This document shows positions 7,001 to 11,190 of a DNA stretch of 11,190 nt, piece after piece. Numbering within the stretch: position 1 is the stretch's first letter; the number at the start of each line of letters is the position of its first letter. The notes beneath the pieces were generated by a model. That model saw only the letters and a list, made by a program, of their open reading frames with translations. It did no database searches and was not told where the DNA came from. Source of the stretch: Verrucomicrobiales bacterium. GTDB taxonomy: Bacteria; Verrucomicrobiota; Verrucomicrobiia; Verrucomicrobiales; Verrucomicrobiaceae. The stretch spans positions 12,561-23,750 of the forward strand of contig DNXB01000621.1 in assembly GCA_003506995.1 (NCBI GenBank), in the 5' to 3' direction. The position numbers and the translations under genes were made by a program.

Positions 7001-9190
7001 TTAGTGATTAAAGAGAAACTCCTTGGTGTTCATGAGCGCCCACAGCAGGTCCTCATAACCGTTGCGTTTGGCGCGTTGGGAGTCGAGCGGCTTGCCCGCG
7101 GCATCGTTGCGGGGCTTGAGGAGGTGAGTTTCGGCGATCTTCACCTCATCAGCGGTGGGCTCGCGGGAGTAGGCGGCGAGGTAGAGTTCGCGGATGCGTT
7201 TGGGCTCGGGCATCTCGGCTTTGGTAAGCTGGTCGGCACGACCATTAGTGGCGGTGAGCTTGGCTTTCACGTCAGGAGCGTTCATGAGGTGCAGGCTTTG
7301 AGCGAGGCTGGCGGAGGATACGCGTTCGCATTCGCAGACGCTGGTGTTGTCGGGACGTCCGAAGACCTTCAGGAACGGCGAGGCACGGGTGTAGCTGTTG
7401 TCGGGCAGCGAGATGGCGCGGGTGCCAGCAGGCAGGTCGGCGAAGTCGGTCTTCGATGCGGTGACCATGTCAATGCTGTCGAGAAGAACCTCGGCGGGCA
7501 TGCGTTTCGGGTAGTAGTGCGAGTAGGCCTGGCGATCGACGGCGTTGTGCTCGTTCGGCATGGCGCTGAGCTGATAGGCGTGGCTCTGCGCGATGACGCG
7601 GACGAGGGATTTGAGGTCGTAGTTGCTGTCGAGGAAGTGTTTTGACAAAGCATCAAGCAGTTCGGGATTCGTCGGCGGATTCGTGTCGCGGAGGTCGTCC
7701 TCGGGTTCGATGAGGCCGCGTTTGAAGAAGTGCTTCCAGTAGCGGTTCACGAGGGCTTTGGCGAAGAAGGGGTTTTCTTTCTTGCTCATCCAATCGGCGA
7801 GCGCGAGGCGCGGATCATCGTCGGGCGCGATGTCCATTTCAGGTTCGCCGAGGCCGGCGGGCTTCAGCATGGCGCGTGTTTTGCGATGCTCGGTCTGCGC
7901 GGTGCCGCGCTTGTGGAAGATGAGGTCTTCACCGGCGATGGCGGTCGGTTTGCGGCCGATCTGGCTGAAGAAGGCGGCCATGTGATAATACTCGGCCTGC
8001 GTCCAGCGTTCGAAGGGATGATGATGGCACTGGGCACACTGCATGCGCACGCCGAGGAAGAGCTGCGCCACGTCCTCGACCTGTGTGGTGGGCTCCTTGA
8101 CGCGCTTGTACCAGGCCACAGGTGGATTGGAAACGATGGTGCCGGTGGAGGCGAGGATCTGGCGGACGATCTGATCGTAGGGTGTGTTCGCCAGCAGGCT
8201 GTCGCGCATCCAGGCGTGGAAGGCGAAGTTCGCGGTGATATCGGCGGCCTCGGTGCGCTGGTTTTTGAGCAGCGCGGTCCATTTGTTGGCGAAGAAGTCG
8301 GCGTAGTCGGGCGAGTTCAGCAGCGCTTCGACGACACGGTCGCGCTTGTCGGGTGCTTTGTCGGCGATGAAGGCTTTCGTTTCCTCCAGCGTGGGCAAAC
8401 GACCACCGATGTCGAGCGAGACACGGCGTAGGAAGGTGCTGTCATCGCAAATGGGCGAGGGCGGGATGCCGATCTGTTTCAAGTTCGCGAAGATATGCTG
8501 GTCAATGAAGTTTTTCACGGGCGGCAGCGCATCCACCGGCGCACCAAGTGGCACGGAGACGCTGCACACGCTGACTTTGCCGCCGAAGCGCACCATCACG
8601 GCGACGTTGCCGGGCAGATCCTGCGTTTGCACGAGGCCGTTGTCGGTCGCGGAGGCCATGGCGGTGTCGTTGGCTTCAAAGAGCGCGAGCTTCGTGACAT
8701 CGCGGCTGCTGCCATCGGAGTAGCGGGCGGTGACTTTGAGCTGCTGCGCGGTTTTGACCTGCAAAGTGATGCGCGAGGGCTCGACAGCGATCTCGGTGAG
8801 CTTCGGCTCATTCTTCTGCTCATACGGCATGCCTTCGGCGATCCAGCGCACGAGCGTCTGGTAATGCTCGGAGCCGGGCTCGATCTTTTTCCCGCCCGTG
8901 TGCGGCACGATGGCGGCGCCTTTAGTGATGAGCAGGCTCTCCTCCGGCGCAGGCGGAAAAACGCGGCGGCCTTTCCCCTGCTTCACGATGGCCTCGTAGT
9001 CCTCCTCCGGCTCAAAACCGAGCACGCTGAGACGGAAGCCGCGCTGGCCGGTGATGGCCTTCGCATGGCACGCGCCCGCGTTGCAGCCGGTCTTTGTCAA
9101 AATAGGCTGGATGTCGCGCACGAAGCTCAAAGGCTCCGCGGCGAGGCTCGTCGTGGCGATGCAGATAAAGAGGAGGGCTTTCCGAAGCAT
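7001..9190 (-). CDS. Exported DUF1549/DUF1553 cytochrome-like protein
   Basis: The 729-residue product has a signal peptide (about 1-18, ending SLAAE). An N-terminal cytochrome-like segment (20-125) carries CNAGACH (36-42), a spacing of four residues instead of the usual two, and FPPAPEESLL. A bacterial Ig-like domain follows at about 130-215 (VKTAQQLKVTARYSDGSSRDVT). DUF1549 covers about 225-430, including RRVSLDIGGRLPT (255-267) and a canonical haem motif CAQCH (385-389) followed by HHPF. DUF1553 covers about 460-715 (NPFFAKALVNRYWKHFF; SSASLAQSLHLMNAPDV). These domains are very common in planctomycetes and Verrucomicrobiota, usually beside DUF1501; the biochemical role is not established. 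ATG 9190 sits directly before the hydrophobic signal and 5 bases after a CGTAGGTTT box. It appears to head a three-gene operon with the next two genes. Confidence 0.95.
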   Translation of the reverse strand: MLRKALLFICIATTSLAAEPLSFVRDIQPILTKTGCNAGACHAKAITGQRGFRLSVLGFEPEEDYEAIVKQGKGRRVFPPAPEESLLITKGAAIVPHTGGKKIEPGSEHYQTLVRWIAEGMPYEQKNEPKLTEIAVEPSRITLQVKTAQQLKVTARYSDGSSRDVTKLALFEANDTAMASATDNGLVQTQDLPGNVAVMVRFGGKVSVCSVSVPLGAPVDALPPVKNFIDQHIFANLKQIGIPPSPICDDSTFLRRVSLDIGGRLPTLEETKAFIADKAPDKRDRVVEALLNSPDYADFFANKWTALLKNQRTEAADITANFAFHAWMRDSLLANTPYDQIVRQILASTGTIVSNPPVAWYKRVKEPTTQVEDVAQLFLGVRMQCAQCHHHPFERWTQAEYYHMAAFFSQIGRKPTAIAGEDLIFHKRGTAQTEHRKTRAMLKPAGLGEPEMDIAPDDDPRLALADWMSKKENPFFAKALVNRYWKHFFKRGLIEPEDDLRDTNPPTNPELLDALSKHFLDSNYDLKSLVRVIAQSHAYQLSAMPNEHNAVDRQAYSHYYPKRMPAEVLLDSIDMVTASKTDFADLPAGTRAISLPDNSYTRASPFLKVFGRPDNTSVCECERVSSASLAQSLHLMNAPDVKAKLTATNGRADQLTKAEMPEPKRIRELYLAAYSREPTADEVKIAETHLLKPRNDAAGKPLDSQRAKRNGYEDLLWALMNTKEFLFNH

Positions 9191-9195
9191 GATGC

Positions 9196-9204
9196 AAACC
9201 TACG
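9196..9204 (-). promoter_or_regulatory. CGTAGGTTT box upstream of DUF1549/DUF1553 gene
   Basis: The same nine bases as at 1116-1124 occur here on the minus strand, again ending 5 bases before the ATG. TAGGTTTG also resembles the TAnnTTTG -7 element of Bacteroidetes promoters. A weak -35-like TTAAAA lies 16 bases upstream of TAGGTT. If it is a -10 element the transcript would be leaderless. The 43-base gap after the aldolase gene leaves room for a separate promoter. Confidence 0.35.
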
Positions 9205-9233
9205 GATTCAAAACCGTGTTTTAAGCAGCCTAA

Positions 9234-10013
9234 TCAGCCTTTCCGTAGTGCCCCGAAGACCTGTGTCATCACATCCTTGAGCAGGCTGCTGTCATTGGAG
9301 TGGCAGATGAAGCGCGCTCCTTGCTTGATGGCACGGAGCTGCTGCTCCGTTTTCCCAAACCACGATCCGGCCGGGATGTGGCGTTTGTCGGCCGCATCAA
9401 TGACCTTTTGCACGGCAGCGATGAAGTCCGGGTGGTCGTATTCATTCGGGATGCCCATGTTCGTCGTCAGGTCGTTCGGGCCGATGAAGAGAGCGCTCAC
9501 GCCAGGGATGGCGCAAATCGCATCCAGGTTGTGCAAGGCACGCACAGACTCGATCATCGGCACGAAGAGCGTGTCGCCGCATTTTTGCTCGATGTAGTCG
9601 CGCGTCTTGTCACTGGGCCACTTTCCTTCCTTGATCACGCGCTCCAGCGCTTCGCCCTTGAGCGGGCGATAAACGGCAGCGGCGGCGAGGCGTTTGATGA
9701 GTTCCACATCCTCCGCATACGGAATGACCACGCCGTCGAAAGAATCGCACACCTTCGCCACATCATCGGCATCGCGGCTGTGCGTGCGGGCCAGCGTGGC
9801 GATGCCCTTCGCGGCCAGCGCGTAGCGCAGCGGCATGAAGTCGGCGATGTCGAGCGCGTTGTGCTCGGCGGTGACGATCACGAAATCGATGCTGCCTTCC
9901 GGGATAAAATCGACGATGGCAGGCACCACGGCGTGCTGTACAAGCATGCCGAAGACGGCATGGCCCTTCATCATCTTGTCTTTGAGGATCGCGGCGGGCT
10001 TGGGAGGGTTCAT
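9234..10013 (-). CDS. HpcH/HpaI family class II aldolase
   Basis: This 259-residue cytoplasmic protein matches the HpcH/HpaI family, metal-dependent aldolases that cleave 2-keto-3-deoxy sugar acids or related diacids to pyruvate and an aldehyde. All four key residues of HpaI are present with identical spacing: His51 (AEHN), Arg76 (LART), Glu155 (PMIES) and Asp181 (IGPNDL), corresponding to His45, Arg70, Glu149 and Asp175 of HpaI. Glu155 and Asp181 would bind the metal. Relatives include 5-keto-4-deoxyglucarate, 2-keto-3-deoxyrhamnonate and dihydroxyheptenedioate aldolases; the substrate cannot be told here. The start overlaps the stop of the ceramidase-like gene by four bases (ATGA), so the two are probably co-translated and may act on one catabolic route, although the downstream neighbours are all exported proteins. 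Confidence 0.92.
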   Translation of the reverse strand: MNPPKPAAILKDKMMKGHAVFGMLVQHAVVPAIVDFIPEGSIDFVIVTAEHNALDIADFMPLRYALAAKGIATLARTHSRDADDVAKVCDSFDGVVIPYAEDVELIKRLAAAAVYRPLKGEALERVIKEGKWPSDKTRDYIEQKCGDTLFVPMIESVRALHNLDAICAIPGVSALFIGPNDLTTNMGIPNEYDHPDFIAAVQKVIDAADKRHIPAGSWFGKTEQQLRAIKQGARFICHSNDSSLLKDVMTQVFGALRKG

Positions 10014-11190
10014 GGCTTCGGGACGTTGGTTGGAGCGAGAAAGGTCTTCGGCGTTACCTCATTCACCGCGCTCATGATGCGCTCCTCCACATCGGGCGCG
10101 AACCTGGTGGGCCGGTCATAGTAAACCATCGCGCCAGCGCCTTCATAGCCGCCTTCGTCAAGCACACGGCGAGAAGGCACATAACACGGCACATCATTCG
10201 AGTAACCGTTCACCCACATCCGCGCACGGTCGAACTCGCGCTTGATGCGCAGGGAGTAATCCACGGTGATCTCGCCCGGCAGGAAGACCATCGCCAAATC
10301 GCCACCGAAGCTCCAGGTCTGCACGAGGTAAGGCAGGTGCGTCGGGATTTTCTCACCGCGATCAAGGCGGGCGAGGTTTTTCTTCGCGTGGTAGGCGATG
10401 GCTGGCGTTTTCGATGTTGCCAGCACCTGCCACTCCTCGCGTGTGGGCAGTGTCCCGTAGGCCAGCTCGATTTGCTTCGCGTTGCATGTCACCGGGCCGT
10501 TCACCGGGTTCATCTCGCCCTGCACGAGCCGTTTCGCCTCCGCGCCGAGGTCTTCGCCGTATTGCTTCACCAGTTCCATCGTGCGGCGTGGATTCGGATT
10601 CTGATCTGCTCCGCAACCGAGTGCTGTGAGCGCGATCGCACCAGGAAACTCACGTTGCAGCGCTTCCTGTGCGCATCCAGCCCAGTCGCCGTGGATTTCG
10701 TCGATGCCGATGGTCGTGCAATGGCAGGCGTAGCTCGTGAAAATCGCCCGCACCTTGCCATCCGCGCCCGTGGCTCGCAAAACAGGTAGATCGTGATCCA
10801 CCGGCTTTATCGGGAAATTGCGTCGGTTCGCCGCGAAACCGACTTTGCCGACACTCCAGGCCAGCGTGGCCGGTTTTCGGTCCGCCAGCGCAGCGAGGGC
10901 GACTTTTTCGATGTGGTCGGTCAATTCACGCGTGTAGCGCTCGATGGCGGGCAGATGCTCGGCGGGAATGTCCATGCTGAAAAGATTCGGCAGCACGCCG
11001 ATGAGCATCGGCGCGCAATGCGTATGGCTGGAGCAGATGGCGAAGCGCTCGTTCACGACCTTCGTTTTCGCCACGAGGCGTTTCAGCACCTCATCACGCA
11101 TCGCAGCAGGAACGCCGCAGTTGTCCACGGTGACAAGCACCGCCGGACCTTCCTCATCACTGCCAATCGCCAGCGCCTTGGCGAAGATGT
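10010..11190 (-). CDS. Neutral/alkaline ceramidase-like amidohydrolase, N-terminus outside window
   Basis: The reading frame is open to the right edge (first complete codon at 11188), giving 392 residues of the C-terminal part; the true start, and any signal peptide, lies outside. It resembles the N-terminal catalytic domain of neutral/alkaline non-lysosomal ceramidases, zinc amidases that release fatty acid from ceramide. In the visible numbering, likely zinc-site residues are His55 and His57 (SSHTHCAP), His156 (SYACHCTT), Glu306 (LPGE) and Tyr336 (PCYVPSR). The GDVSPN motif that holds the catalytic serine in classical enzymes aligns with GCGADQNPNP (191-200), with no serine, so a different amide or ester substrate is likely. 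The C-terminal Ig-like domain of full ceramidases appears absent, since it stops soon after the catalytic core. It overlaps the aldolase start by four bases (ATGA). Confidence 0.87.
   Translation of the reverse strand, partial: IFAKALAIGSDEEGPAVLVTVDNCGVPAAMRDEVLKRLVAKTKVVNERFAICSSHTHCAPMLIGVLPNLFSMDIPAEHLPAIERYTRELTDHIEKVALAALADRKPATLAWSVGKVGFAANRRNFPIKPVDHDLPVLRATGADGKVRAIFTSYACHCTTIGIDEIHGDWAGCAQEALQREFPGAIALTALGCGADQNPNPRRTMELVKQYGEDLGAEAKRLVQGEMNPVNGPVTCNAKQIELAYGTLPTREEWQVLATSKTPAIAYHAKKNLARLDRGEKIPTHLPYLVQTWSFGGDLAMVFLPGEITVDYSLRIKREFDRARMWVNGYSNDVPCYVPSRRVLDEGGYEGAGAMVYYDRPTRFAPDVEERIMSAVNEVTPKTFLAPTNVPKP

Noticed and set aside
9210..9222. AAAAC-CGT-GTTTT inverted repeat in the gap after the aldolase gene, considered as a terminator
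   Set aside because: The stem is only 5 pairs and mostly A-T, with no convincing T-run, so it is unlikely to stop transcription.

Overview
The window is GC-rich, gene-dense chromosomal DNA from a member of the Planctomycetes-Verrucomicrobia group, more likely Verrucomicrobiota. The phylum is inferred from gene content: secreted c-type cytochromes fused to DUF1549/DUF1553 or WD40 domains, a DUF1501 protein and a pre-peptidase-C-type protein in one cluster are typical of these bacteria. No rRNA, tRNA, CRISPR array or insertion sequence was recognised.

Layout. Most genes are on the minus strand and read from high to low coordinates. A ceramidase-like amidohydrolase (10010-11190, N-terminus outside the window) overlaps by four bases an HpcH/HpaI class II aldolase (9234-10013). 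After a 43-base gap come three tightly packed genes for exported proteins: a cytochrome-like DUF1549/DUF1553 protein (7001-9190), a pre-peptidase-C domain protein (4816-6996), and a cytochrome plus WD40 protein with a long coiled coil in its propeller (2546-4816). Gaps between them are 4 bases or an overlap. A small zinc-ribbon protein of unknown function follows (1891-2460). Then come a decayed 90-base copy of the WD40 gene's 3' end (1801-1890), a plus-strand toxin-antitoxin pair (1241-1794), and a DUF1501 gene that runs off the left edge (1-1110).

How it may work together. DUF1549/DUF1553 and DUF1501 genes usually sit side by side and are thought to act together outside the cytoplasm. Here about 1.4 kb separates the WD40 gene from DUF1501. 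That stretch holds a zinc-ribbon gene, a broken WD40 tail and an opposite-strand toxin-antitoxin module, and it looks like an insertion into an older operon. The DUF1549 and DUF1501 genes share a 9-base box at the same distance from their start codons, which suggests common control of the two parts.

Most unusual points: the duplicated WD40 tail abutting the zinc-ribbon gene, the coiled coil between two related propeller blades, the shared CGTAGGTTT box, the overlapping inverted repeats before the toxin-antitoxin genes, and a ceramidase-family protein without the expected catalytic serine motif. None of these proves a new system.
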